64,000 nt of DNA from the NCBI RefSeq assembly GCF_001536285.1, contig NZ_FAOZ01000023.1, forward strand, positions 1 through 64,000. The letters are read 5' to 3'. The position numbers and the translations under genes were made by a program. Source of the DNA: Parafrankia irregularis. GTDB taxonomy: Bacteria > Actinomycetota > Actinomycetes > Frankiales > Frankiaceae. The notes beneath the pieces were generated by a model. That model searched no databases. It saw nothing but the letters and a program-made list of their open reading frames with translations, and was not told the DNA's origin. Shown one piece after another: positions 25,960-34,707 of the stretch; position 1 is the first letter of the stretch, and each line of letters begins with the position of its first letter.

Positions 25960-27234
25960 ATGAGGGCACGGCAGGGCCGCCTTATGGCCATGGCCGGGAC
26001 GGCCGTCCTGGCCATGGTCTTATCCACCACCAGCGCCTGCGGAGGCGACGACGGAGGGAAGACCAAGCTCACCATCAACACGTTCGGCGTCTTCGGGTAC
26101 ACGGACCTGTACAGGGAGTTCGAGGCCAGCCACCCCGACGTCGAGATCGTCGAGACCGTCAGCGAGTACAACGACCATCACAACAACCTGGTGAACCACC
26201 TGGCGGCCGGCTCCGGCGCCGCCGACGTCGAGGCGGTCGACGAGGGGTTCATCGCGCAGCTGAAGGCGACGCCGGAGCAGTTCGTCAACCTGAACGACCT
26301 GGGCGCGAGTGATCGGGAGTCCGACTACCCCGCGTTCAAGTGGTCGGCGTCGCTGTCCGCTGACGGCAGGACCCAGATCGGTCTCGGCACCGACGTCGGT
26401 GGGCTCGCGATGTGCTATCGCACCGACCTGCTCGAGGCCGCCGGCCTGCCCAGCGACCCGGCGGCGGTCAGCGCGCTCTGGCCGACCTGGGACGCCTACT
26501 TCAAGACCGGCCGTGACTTCGCGGCGAAGAACACCGGGGTGAAGTTCTTCGACGCCGGCACCAACATCTACAACGCGCAGATCTTCCAGCTCGACGAAAG
26601 CTACTACGCCACCGGGACGTCCGATGTGATCGTCGGGTCGAACCCCAAGGTCAAGACCGCTTTCGACGCGACCGCGAAGGCCATCTCGGACGGTCTGTCC
26701 GCTGGCCTGGTCGCCTTCGAGGACGAGTGGGTCACGGCGATGAAGGAAGGCACCTTCGCGACGATCACCTGCCCGGCCTGGATGCAGGGCTACATCAAGG
26801 AGAACGCGCCGGAGACGGCCGGGAAGTGGAACATCGCCGAGATTCCCGGGGGCAGCGGCAACTGGGGCGGCTCCTGGCTGACCATTCCGGCGCAGAGCGA
26901 CCACAAGGACCTGGCCTACGAGCTGGTCTCCTTCCTGACCGCACCCGAGCAGCAGACCCGGATCTTCAAGGAGACGGGCAACTTCCCGTCCAGCGTCACC
27001 TCGATCAAGGACTCGGCGGTGCAGTCCTTCACCAACCCGTTCTTCGATGACGCCCCCACCGGGAAGATCTTCGGCGAGTCCGCGATCAGCCTGGAGCCGC
27101 AGTACCAGGGCTCGAAGCACGGGGCCATCCGCCAGGCGATGGAACACGGAATCCAGCGCATCGAGCAGGAGAACCAGGCCGCCGACAAGGCCTTCTCCGA
27201 ATCGGTCGACGAGGCGGAACGCGCCGCCCGCTGA
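25960..27234 (+). CDS. Sugar ABC transporter substrate-binding lipoprotein
   Basis: A 424-residue periplasmic-type binding protein of the cluster 1 group. A lipoprotein signal (VLAMVLSTTSACGG, lipobox Cys ~27) anchors it to the membrane. LTINTFGVFGYTDLYREFEA and WLTIPAQSDHKDLAYELVSFLTAPEQQ are typical of the family. The neighbouring GH1 glucosidase and CebR-like operator point to cellobiose or another beta-glucoside as substrate, as for CebE; this is inferred from context. GGAGGG precedes the ATG. Confidence 0.9.
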   Translation: MRARQGRLMAMAGTAVLAMVLSTTSACGGDDGGKTKLTINTFGVFGYTDLYREFEASHPDVEIVETVSEYNDHHNNLVNHLAAGSGAADVEAVDEGFIAQLKATPEQFVNLNDLGASDRESDYPAFKWSASLSADGRTQIGLGTDVGGLAMCYRTDLLEAAGLPSDPAAVSALWPTWDAYFKTGRDFAAKNTGVKFFDAGTNIYNAQIFQLDESYYATGTSDVIVGSNPKVKTAFDATAKAISDGLSAGLVAFEDEWVTAMKEGTFATITCPAWMQGYIKENAPETAGKWNIAEIPGGSGNWGGSWLTIPAQSDHKDLAYELVSFLTAPEQQTRIFKETGNFPSSVTSIKDSAVQSFTNPFFDDAPTGKIFGESAISLEPQYQGSKHGAIRQAMEHGIQRIEQENQAADKAFSESVDEAERAAR

Positions 27235-27284
27235 GACCTGAAACCCGCCGACCGTCAGCCCGACCAGCACCACCTCTAACAGCA

Positions 27285-27327
27285 CCGTTCCGAACGGCAC
27301 CGTCCCAGTCGGTGTCGTTCGGGACGG
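27285..27327 (+). promoter_or_regulatory. Intercistronic hairpin after the binding-protein gene
   Basis: An 18-base arm (27285-27302) pairs with 27310-27327, with two G-U wobbles and a 7-base loop. Such hairpins between a binding-protein gene and its permease genes often protect the upstream mRNA and lower permease expression. That role is inferred. Confidence 0.65.
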
Positions 27328-27371
27328 CGAACAGCCCGTGGGTCCTGTCAGCGGAAAGGAGGGAGCTCCCT

Positions 27372-28379
27372 ATGACGATCGCGACCCCCGCGCACCCGGC
27401 GGAGACCGCGGCGGAAACCGCGGCAGCCGCGCGGGAGACGCCCCGGCGGCGGCGGAAGCCGCACACCACGTTCCGGCGCATCGGGCGCGCGACGGTCCCC
27501 TACTGGCTCATCGCCCCGTTCTTCGTCATCTTCACAGCCTTCGGGCTGTTCCCGATGCTCTACACCGCGTGGATCTCGCTCACGGACCGGGACATGCTCC
27601 GCCCCGGTGCCGCGAAGTTCATCGGCCTGGGGAACTACACCGACCTGTTCTCGGACGAGTTCTTCTGGAACGCGGTCGGCAACACCTTCCTGCTGATGGC
27701 GATGTCGTCGGTTCCCCAGCTGGCGTTCGCGCTGATCCTCGCGCACATCCTGAACACCCGGCTGCGGGCACGCACGCTGTTCCGGATGGGCGTCCTGCTG
27801 CCGAACATCACCTCGATCGTCGCGGTGACCATCGTGTTCAGCCAGATCTTCGGCCGCCAGTTCGGCCTCATCAGCTGGCTGCTGGACACGGTCGGCCTGG
27901 ACCCGATCAACTGGCAGGCCGGCGAGTGGACGTCCAAGATCGCCATCGCGTCGATGGTCATCTGGCGGTGGACCGGCTACAACGCGCTGATCTACCTCGG
28001 CGCGATGCAGGCGATCCCCAAGGAGCATTTCGAAGCCGCCGCCATGGACGGAGCCAGCACCTGGCGCCAGCTGTGGCACATCACCCTGCCGGCGCTGCGC
28101 CCGACCATCGCGTTCACGGCACTCATCTCCGTGATCGGGCAGATACAGCTGTTCACCGAGCCGCTGTTGTTCGACAACTCGCCGGGCAGTGTCTCCGGCG
28201 GCAACAGCCACCAGTTCCAGACCCTGGCGCTGCTGCTCTACGAGGAGAGCTTCCGGCTGCACAACTTCGGTTACGGCTCCGCCATCGCCTGGGTGATGTT
28301 CCTGGTGACCATGGCGCTGGCCGCGGGCGCCTACTTCGTGACCCGTGGCACGTCCCGACTGACAGGGGGGTCCCGGTGA
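27372..28379 (+). CDS. Sugar ABC transporter permease 1 (MalF-like)
   Basis: A 335-residue membrane protein with six hydrophobic helices, starting VPYWLIAPFFVIFTAFGLFPM. The EAA loop that contacts the ATPase is EHFEAAAMDGASTWRQLWHITLPALRPT (split here at the core EAAAMDGA). I start it at the ATG at 27372 behind AAAGGAGGG; an upstream in-frame ATG would overlap the intercistronic hairpin. Its stop overlaps the GTG of the second permease (GTGA). Confidence 0.9.
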   Translation: MTIATPAHPAETAAETAAAARETPRRRRKPHTTFRRIGRATVPYWLIAPFFVIFTAFGLFPMLYTAWISLTDRDMLRPGAAKFIGLGNYTDLFSDEFFWNAVGNTFLLMAMSSVPQLAFALILAHILNTRLRARTLFRMGVLLPNITSIVAVTIVFSQIFGRQFGLISWLLDTVGLDPINWQAGEWTSKIAIASMVIWRWTGYNALIYLGAMQAIPKEHFEAAAMDGASTWRQLWHITLPALRPTIAFTALISVIGQIQLFTEPLLFDNSPGSVSGGNSHQFQTLALLLYEESFRLHNFGYGSAIAWVMFLVTMALAAGAYFVTRGTSRLTGGSR

Positions 28380-29239
28380 CCGGCCCCACCCGCGTTTCAA
28401 CCCGCCGTTCCACCCGCGGTTCCGGCGAGGGTTCCGGCCCGCTGCGCTATCCGCTCCTGTTCGCGGTCGTCATCATCTCCGCGTTCCCGGTGTACTGGAC
28501 CTTCATGATCCCGTCCCGGACCAACGACGTGGTCGGCCAGCTGCCACCGCCGTTCCTACCCGGCGGGCACTTCTTCGAAAACGCCGCCCGGGTCTTCGAC
28601 ACGGTCAACTTCGGCAAGGCTCTGATGAACTCGGTCATCGTCGCCGGGTCCATCACCCTGAGCACTCTTCTGTTCTGTTCGCTGGCCGGTTTCGCGTTCG
28701 CCAAGCTGAACTTCCGCGGTCGCAACGCTCTGCTGCTCGTGGTGGTCTCCACCATGATGGTGCCGGTCCAGCTCGGCATCATCCCGCTCTATATCGAGAT
28801 GCAGGAACTGGGCTGGGGGAACCGGCTGATCTCCGTCGTCCTGCCCACCGCGGTGACCGCTTTCGGGGTCGTCTTCATGCGGCAGAGCGTCATCCAGGCG
28901 GTGCCGGACGAACTGCTGGAAGCCGGCCGCATGGACGGCTGCGGGACGCTGCGGCTCTACTGGCATGTGGCGCTGCCGGCGCTGCGCCCGGCAATGGCCG
29001 TTCTCGGCCTGCTCACGTTCATGCAGGCGTGGAACGACTTCATGTGGCCGCTGATCGTGCTCAACGCCGAGAACCCGACCGTGCAGGTCGCGCTGAGCAC
29101 GCTGGCGTCCGGTCACTACCGGGACAACACCCTGGTGCTGGCCGGCACCGCCCTCGGCACGATTCCCGTACTGGTCATATTCGCCCTGTTCGGCCGCCAG
29201 ATCATCGGCGGAATCATGGAAGGCGCGGTCAAGGGTTGA
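28376..29239 (+). CDS. Sugar ABC transporter permease 2 (MalG-like)
   Basis: A 287-residue membrane protein of the carbohydrate uptake type 1 group. PLLFAVVIISAFPVYWTFM forms the first helix, and the EAA loop is ELLEAGRMDGCGTLRLYW. It ends GRQIIGGIMEGAVKG, a conserved tail of this permease group. The GTG start overlaps permease 1. It forms the membrane channel together with permease 1. Confidence 0.9.
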   Translation: MTGPTRVSTRRSTRGSGEGSGPLRYPLLFAVVIISAFPVYWTFMIPSRTNDVVGQLPPPFLPGGHFFENAARVFDTVNFGKALMNSVIVAGSITLSTLLFCSLAGFAFAKLNFRGRNALLLVVVSTMMVPVQLGIIPLYIEMQELGWGNRLISVVLPTAVTAFGVVFMRQSVIQAVPDELLEAGRMDGCGTLRLYWHVALPALRPAMAVLGLLTFMQAWNDFMWPLIVLNAENPTVQVALSTLASGHYRDNTLVLAGTALGTIPVLVIFALFGRQIIGGIMEGAVKG

Positions 29240-29245
29240 CGTCCT

Positions 29246-29341
29246 CCCCCGCCTGAAGGCGGGGGATTCCAACTCCTAGAAGGGATTCGCTCATGCGTTC
29301 CAGCGTGGGGCGCCGTTTCCTCTCCGGCCTGAAGGTCGGAG
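29246..29341 (+). other. Two matching TGAA-loop hairpins, possible relic of an IS200/IS605-type end
   Basis: CCCCCGCC-TGAA-GGCGGGGG (29246-29265) and CTCCGGCC-TGAA-GGTCGGAG (29322-29341) share the same loop and similar ATTCC/ATCC flanks, 76 bases apart. The first resembles the hairpins I associate with the ends of IS200/IS605-type tnpB elements. No tnpA or tnpB remains. The hairpins could also work as a partial terminator between the permeases and the glucosidase. Confidence 0.45.
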
Positions 29342-29360
29342 TATCCACGGCGCAAATCCG

Positions 29361-30845
29361 ATGACCCACACCCCTGTTCGGACGGCAGACCCGGCGACGG
29401 CGGACCAACTGGCGACCGCAGACCAGCTGGCGACGCGGATCGCCGCCGGCCTGCCGGCGGGCTTCGTCTGGGGCGCCGCCACGGCCTCGTACCAGATCGA
29501 GGGCGCCTACGACGAGGACGGGCGGGGGCCGTCGATCTGGGACGTCTTCGCCCGCACCCCGGGCAAGGTCCGGGGCGGCGAGAACGGGGATGTCGCCACC
29601 GACCACTTCCACCGGTATCCCGAGGATGTCGCGCTGATGGCCCGGCTGGGGCTGAGCGCCTACCGGTTCTCCGTCGCGTGGCCGCGGGTCGTCCCGACCG
29701 GTTCGGGCCCGGTCAACCCGCGTGGGCTGGCCTTCTACGACCGGCTCGTCGACGAGCTGCTCGCCGCGGGCATCGACCCGTGGGTGACGCTCTACCACTG
29801 GGATCTGCCGCAGCCGTTGCAGGACGCCGGCGGCTGGCCGAACCGGGACACGGCCCTGCGCTTCGTCGACTACGCCGAGCATGTCGTCGGCGCGCTCGGG
29901 GACCGGGTCCGGCACTGGTCGACGCTCAACGAGCCGTGGTGCTCGGCGTTCGAGGGCCATCTGACCGGCCGGCACGCGCCCGGCGTCCAGGACGCCACCG
30001 CCGCCGTCCGCTCGGTGCACCATCTGCTGCTCGCCCACGGGCTGGGTGCGGCCGTGGTGCGCGAGCGCGGCGCCGGTGACGTCGGCGTGACCCTCAACCT
30101 GATCCCGGCCGAGCCGCCGCCCGGCCTCGAGGACATCGCCGGCGCGGACGACCCCGTCCGGCTGGTGGACGGGCAGCAGATCCGCCTCTGGCTCGACCCG
30201 ATCCTGCACGGCACCTACCCCACCGACGTGATCGAGGACTTCGCCCGCGCCGGCGCGGAGCTGCCCATCCAGGACGGCGACCTGGACCGCATCTCCACCC
30301 CGGTGGACTGGATCGGCGTCAACTACTACGCGCCGCACATCGTGACGCCAGGGCCGGATCCGTCGCCGAAGCCGACACCGTTCGCCGGTGCCGACAACGT
30401 GACCAGGGTCGTCACCACGGACGACGTGACCGAGCTGGGCTGGCCGGTCCGTCCGGGCAGCTTCCTGGCGCTGCTGCACCGGCTCGGCGGCGACTATCCC
30501 GGGGTTCCCTTCTACATCCACGAGAACGGCGCCGCATACGCCGACACCGTGGCGGCGGACGGCACCGTGCACGACCCGGAACGCCTGCGGTATCTCGCGC
30601 GTCATCTCGATGTGGTCCGGCAGGCGACCCAGGACGGTGTTGATGTTCGGGGATACTTCGTCTGGTCACTGCTCGACAACTACGAATGGGCGGAGGGGTA
30701 CCGGATGCGGTTCGGCGTCGTGCACGTCGACTTCGAAACGCTGACCCGTACGCCGAAGTCCAGCGGGCTGTGGTACTCGCGGCTCATCCGGGAGCACCGC
30801 GGGACGAACAGGTCGACCGACGGAAAAACGAACGGGAATCCGTGA
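29361..30845 (+). CDS. GH1 family beta-glucosidase
   Basis: A 494-residue glycoside hydrolase 1. FVWGAATASYQIEGAYDEDG is the N-terminal signature. The acid/base is Glu191 in TLNEPW and the nucleophile is Glu388 in FYIHENGAA. YFVWSLLDNYEWAEGY completes the aglycone site. With no signal peptide it should cleave imported cellobiose or related beta-glucosides in the cytoplasm, as BglC does in Streptomyces. It ends in a four-base overlap with the LacI gene (GTGA). Confidence 0.93.
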   Translation: MTHTPVRTADPATADQLATADQLATRIAAGLPAGFVWGAATASYQIEGAYDEDGRGPSIWDVFARTPGKVRGGENGDVATDHFHRYPEDVALMARLGLSAYRFSVAWPRVVPTGSGPVNPRGLAFYDRLVDELLAAGIDPWVTLYHWDLPQPLQDAGGWPNRDTALRFVDYAEHVVGALGDRVRHWSTLNEPWCSAFEGHLTGRHAPGVQDATAAVRSVHHLLLAHGLGAAVVRERGAGDVGVTLNLIPAEPPPGLEDIAGADDPVRLVDGQQIRLWLDPILHGTYPTDVIEDFARAGAELPIQDGDLDRISTPVDWIGVNYYAPHIVTPGPDPSPKPTPFAGADNVTRVVTTDDVTELGWPVRPGSFLALLHRLGGDYPGVPFYIHENGAAYADTVAADGTVHDPERLRYLARHLDVVRQATQDGVDVRGYFVWSLLDNYEWAEGYRMRFGVVHVDFETLTRTPKSSGLWYSRLIREHRGTNRSTDGKTNGNP

Positions 30846-31924
30846 CCGCTGAACACACCGCCCCGGACGCGCCCGCCGCCGCCGTGCAGCAGCAGCGGCG
30901 GGCGCCGACCCTGGAGGCAGTCGCCGAACTCGCCGGGGTGTCCCGGGCGACGGTGTCCCGAGTGGTCAACGATTCGGAGCGGGTCTCCCCCGAGGCCCGC
31001 GACGCCGTCAACGCCGCCATCGCCGAGCTCGGCTACGTGCCCAACCGGGCCGCCCGCAGCCTCGTCACCCGTCGGACGGACACCATCGCGCTGATCATGC
31101 ACGAGCGGTCGGACACCGTCTTCGCCGACCCGTTCTTCGCCAGCATGCTGCGGGGCGTGAACCACGCGCTGACCAGCACCGATCTCCAGCTGGTGCTGAT
31201 TCAGATCCAGGGCGACCCGCAGCGTGACCGGGCCCTGCGCTACGTCGGCAACGGTCATGTCGACGGGGTGCTGCTGATCTCGCTGCACGGCGACGACGAG
31301 CTGGCCACCTCGGTCTCGAAGGCCGGGGTCCCGCTGGTGATGGCCGGCCGGCTGCTGACCGACGACCGGGTCGACTCGGTCGACGCCGACAACGTCGGTG
31401 GCGCACGGCGGGCGGTGCGCCACCTGGTCACGACCGGGCGGCGCGAGATCGCGACCATCGCCGGCCCGCAGGACATGAGCGTCGGTGTCGACCGCCTGCG
31501 CGGCTACACCGAGGAGGTGCAGGCGGCTGGCCTGCCCGGGTCGGCCGACTGGATCGCGACCGGCGACTTCACCGAGGCTGGTGGCCGGGCCGCCATGGAA
31601 CGGCTGCTCGCCGCGCATCCGACGCTGGACGCCGTGTTCGCGGCCTCCGACCTGATGGCGCTGGGCGCGTTGCAGGCCCTGCGGGCCGCCGGGCGACGGA
31701 TTCCCACCGACGTCGCCGTGGTCGGCTTCGACGACACCGCCCTCGCCCCGTACGCCGACCCGCCGCTGACGACGATCCGCCAGCCAGTGGAGCGGCTCGG
31801 TGAGGAGATGGTGCACCTGCTGCTGCGGCGCATCAACGACGGCGCCGGGGCTGGTTCCGGGGCCGGCGCGGACCCGTCCGCGGTCGTGCTCCCGACCGAG
31901 CTGGTCATCCGCTCCTCAGCCTGA
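30842..31924 (+). CDS. LacI-family regulator (CebR-like)
   Basis: A 360-residue repressor. The helix-turn-helix and hinge lie at ~22-75 (LEAVAELAGVSRATVSRVVN, then YVPNRAARSLVTRRT). A periplasmic-binding-protein-like effector domain follows, with FAASDLMALGALQALRAAGRR and VGFDDTALAPYADPPLTTIRQ. The start is GTG at 30842, which overlaps the glucosidase stop; the frame extends upstream only in the shadow of that gene. It probably represses the whole locus through the palindrome at 25905 and is released by a beta-glucoside. Confidence 0.92.
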   Translation: MTAEHTAPDAPAAAVQQQRRAPTLEAVAELAGVSRATVSRVVNDSERVSPEARDAVNAAIAELGYVPNRAARSLVTRRTDTIALIMHERSDTVFADPFFASMLRGVNHALTSTDLQLVLIQIQGDPQRDRALRYVGNGHVDGVLLISLHGDDELATSVSKAGVPLVMAGRLLTDDRVDSVDADNVGGARRAVRHLVTTGRREIATIAGPQDMSVGVDRLRGYTEEVQAAGLPGSADWIATGDFTEAGGRAAMERLLAAHPTLDAVFAASDLMALGALQALRAAGRRIPTDVAVVGFDDTALAPYADPPLTTIRQPVERLGEEMVHLLLRRINDGAGAGSGAGADPSAVVLPTELVIRSSA

Positions 31925-32366
31925 CCCTCCGGCCACCCGGCACACTTCGCCATGAAAAGGAACGAAACGCGCGTCCGCGCGTGCGCACTGGCACCAGGAA
32001 TGGGCACGCTGACCGACCTTCGGCTGTTCCAGGGCTTCGCCGGCGTCCGTGATCACCCACCGCACGGCGGCCCACCTGGGATCCGGCACCGTCGCACAGC
32101 TCAGCAATTCACGCCAATAGCCGCAAACGGGACACCTGGCCACTTGACAATCCGCAAGGAATGAGGGTTTCGGTTGTTGTAGCAGCCGATATCCTCACTT
32201 CTTGCTAGGAAGCAGCAACACCAGCGGAAGCCCGACGCTCGGGACTCCGCGACGGGCTTCCGCCGTGGCACGAAGCGGACGGAGGCGACACCGACCTGAC
32301 GAGGCCGATCTGACAACGCGGCGCCCGGGGGCATAGTCAGGGCAAGCTGAGTGTGAGGAGGCAGTG
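31925..32366. other. Intergenic region with inverted palindromic-repeat copy
   Basis: The 442-base gap contains a reverse-strand copy of the dispersed repeat (tail 32090-32153, palindrome 32154-32205). GAGGAGG at the right end serves the next gene. I see no other feature. Confidence 0.6.
32090..32205 (-). repeat. Palindromic repeat with tail, reverse strand
   Basis: Read on the minus strand: GCAAGAAGTGAGGATATCGG...CCGAAACCCTCATTCCTTGC, then the tail (CGGATTGTC, CCCGTTTGCGGCTATTGG, GTGAATTGC, GAGCTGTGCG). The tail is closest to the copies in the arms of the long inverted repeat. Confidence 0.75.
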
Positions 32367-32612
32367 ATGGCCGTCAGGGTCACTTCGGAGGAGGCCGTCA
32401 TTCTGCGGGCGGTGGCGGCGCGTCAGGTTGAGTACCGCTGGCGGCGCGGGCCCTACTCGGATCGCTACACCCTCGGTGCGGAGAATGTCACCGTGGCCGC
32501 TCGGCCACTGGCTCGCCGCGGGCTGATCTGGCACCCGCCCGGGAGCAGCCGTCCTGAACTCTCCCCCGCGGCCGCGGCCTGGCTGGCCGCCCATCCGGAA
32601 CCAGCGCCCTGA
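32367..32612 (+). CDS. Small protein of unknown function
   Basis: An 81-residue basic protein starting at the ATG at 32367, six bases after a strong GAGGAGG site. It reads as a small alpha/beta domain: an N-terminal helix (EEAVILRAVAARQVE), an aromatic Arg-rich strand (YRWRRGPYSDRYTL) and a helix-turn-strand (AARPLARRGLIWHPP) that could be winged-helix-like. I do not recognise it. Confidence 0.6.
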   Translation: MAVRVTSEEAVILRAVAARQVEYRWRRGPYSDRYTLGAENVTVAARPLARRGLIWHPPGSSRPELSPAAAAWLAAHPEPAP

Positions 32613-32847
32613 CAACGTTCCGGAGCAGTCCCCCATACCCGCTGTGACCATCCGTCGAGGCTGACGTGCCCGCGGAGAGTGCGCGGCCGGACCCCTGATC
32701 GAGCCAGGCCCGGCGGGCGCGCCGCCGGGATCCGGCTGACACTGGCGGTCCGGGCCGCTCGGCGGGCAGCCGTGATCGGCCCGGGCCAGACCGCACGGTC
32801 TGAGCCAGGCCGGGTCGATTCGGCGGCGTCGTCGGGCGGGAGGACGG

Positions 32848-34590
32848 GTGTCCATTCACGAGAGCCGTCCGACCAGCCCGGGTGGCCGGACCAGCGCACC
32901 CGGCACGCCAGCCGGCGGCACCACGCCGACCAACACCGCATCCGGCAGCACGGAACCGTCCGCGCTGCGCCCGCACATGGGTCTGAGCGCGCTGACCTTC
33001 GTCTCGCTCGGATCGATCATCGGCTCCGGCTGGCTGCTCGGCGCGCTCACCGCCGCCCAGGCCGCCGGCCCCGCGGCGATCGTCGCGTGGATGATGGCCG
33101 GCGTCCTGGTGATGATCCTGGCGCTGGTGCACGCGGAGCTGGGGGCGACCTACCCGGTGGCCGGCGGCAGCGCCCGCTACACCCATCTCGCCCTCGGACC
33201 GCTCGCCGGGTTCACCGCCGGCTGGCTGGCCTGGATCCAGGCGGTGGCGCTCGCTCCGATCGAGGTCGAGGCCGCCCTGTCGTACCTGAACAACGAGTTT
33301 CCCGGCCTGATCAGGCAGGACGGCACCCTGACCGGAACCGGGCTCGCGATCGGCGCCGCATCCATGCTGGTGTTCACCACGATCAACGTCCTGGGGGTGC
33401 GACGCCTCGCCGCGACGAACGCGGTCACCGTGGTCTGGAAGTTCCTGGTTCCCCTGCTCACCGTGGTGACCCTGTGCGTGGTCTCGTTCCAGCCGGGAAA
33501 CTTCCACGCCGGCGGGGGCTTCGCGCCGTTCGGGGCGCATGGGATCTTCGCGGCGCTGCCCGCCGGTGTCGTGTTCGCGTTGCAGGGCTTCGAGCAGGCG
33601 GTGCAGATGGGCGGCGAGGCCCGCAACCCCTCCCGGGACATCCCGCGGGCCATCATCATCGCGACCCTGCTCGGCACCGGCCTGTACCTGGCGCTGCAGA
33701 TCGCGTTCCTCGGGGCGCTCGACCCGGCGCAGCTCCTCCATGGCTGGTCCCATCCGGTCGGGTCCGGAGACTACGGGCCGTACGCGACCCTCGCGCAGGG
33801 GCTCACCCTGACCTGGCTGGCCGCGCTCCTCTACATCGACGCGGTGGTCTCGCCGGGCGGCACGGCGCTCATCTACGTCGGCACGTCGTCCCGGCTGGCC
33901 TATTCGCTCGGCGAGACCGGCTCCCTGCCCAGTGCCCTGCGCCGGCTGAACCGCCACGGGACGCCTGTCGTCGCCATCGCGATCGCCTGTGTCGTGGGCC
34001 TGTTGATGTTCCTGCCGTTCCCGAGCTGGCAGCAGCTGGTCAGGCTGATCAGTTCGGCCACGTTCGTCATGTACGGATTCGTGCCCATCGCGCTGATCGT
34101 GCTGCGCCGGACCGACCCGGACCGGCCGCGGCCGTACCGGCTGCCGGCCGCGAACGTGCTGGCCCGTGCGGCGTTCGTCGCCTCCAACATGATCGTCTAC
34201 TGGTCGGGGTGGGAGAACGACCGGAAGCTCGCGGCGGCGATCGTCGTCGGTTTCGTGGTCTTCGCCCTGTACCGCGCGACCCAGCCCGCCGACCGGTGGC
34301 CCGCGCTGGAGTGGCGGGCCGCGCTGTGGATCGCGCCCTGGCTCGGCGGAGTGGTCCTGATCTCCTGGCTCGGTCAGTTCGGCGGCCGGGGCGTGATCCC
34401 GTTCTGGGTCGACCTGGTCGTGCTCTCGGTCTTCTGCCTGGGCGTCTTCGAGCTGGCCGTACGAGGTGCGCCGCCGGCCGCCCGCACCCGCCACCTCATC
34501 GACGCGGCCTGCCCGCCGCGGCGCGCCAGCGCCGATCCCGCGCCGGACGGAACCGTGCCCGGCGCGCGCATCCCTGACTGCCCCGCCTGA
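32848..34590 (+). CDS. APC family amino acid permease
   Basis: A 580-residue transporter with about 12 hydrophobic helices after a disordered N terminus. GLSALTFVSLGSIIGSGWLLG is the first-helix APC signature with the broken-helix glycines. FALQGFEQAVQMGGEARNPSRDIPRA is the conserved loop around helix 6 (core GFEQAVQMGGEARNPSRDIP). It imports or exchanges amino acids or amines; the substrate is unclear. The start is GTG at 32848 behind GGGAGGAC. Confidence 0.88.
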   Translation: MSIHESRPTSPGGRTSAPGTPAGGTTPTNTASGSTEPSALRPHMGLSALTFVSLGSIIGSGWLLGALTAAQAAGPAAIVAWMMAGVLVMILALVHAELGATYPVAGGSARYTHLALGPLAGFTAGWLAWIQAVALAPIEVEAALSYLNNEFPGLIRQDGTLTGTGLAIGAASMLVFTTINVLGVRRLAATNAVTVVWKFLVPLLTVVTLCVVSFQPGNFHAGGGFAPFGAHGIFAALPAGVVFALQGFEQAVQMGGEARNPSRDIPRAIIIATLLGTGLYLALQIAFLGALDPAQLLHGWSHPVGSGDYGPYATLAQGLTLTWLAALLYIDAVVSPGGTALIYVGTSSRLAYSLGETGSLPSALRRLNRHGTPVVAIAIACVVGLLMFLPFPSWQQLVRLISSATFVMYGFVPIALIVLRRTDPDRPRPYRLPAANVLARAAFVASNMIVYWSGWENDRKLAAAIVVGFVVFALYRATQPADRWPALEWRAALWIAPWLGGVVLISWLGQFGGRGVIPFWVDLVVLSVFCLGVFELAVRGAPPAARTRHLIDAACPPRRASADPAPDGTVPGARIPDCPA

Positions 34591-34707
34591 CCTGCTGGGC
34601 CGACCGGTGCGGCGACCAGGGCGACCAGGGCGACCAGACCGTTTCACGTTGTCCACAGACGCCCCGCCCGTCATCGCCGCCGCGGGCGCCCCTTCTACAG
34701 TGGCCCG

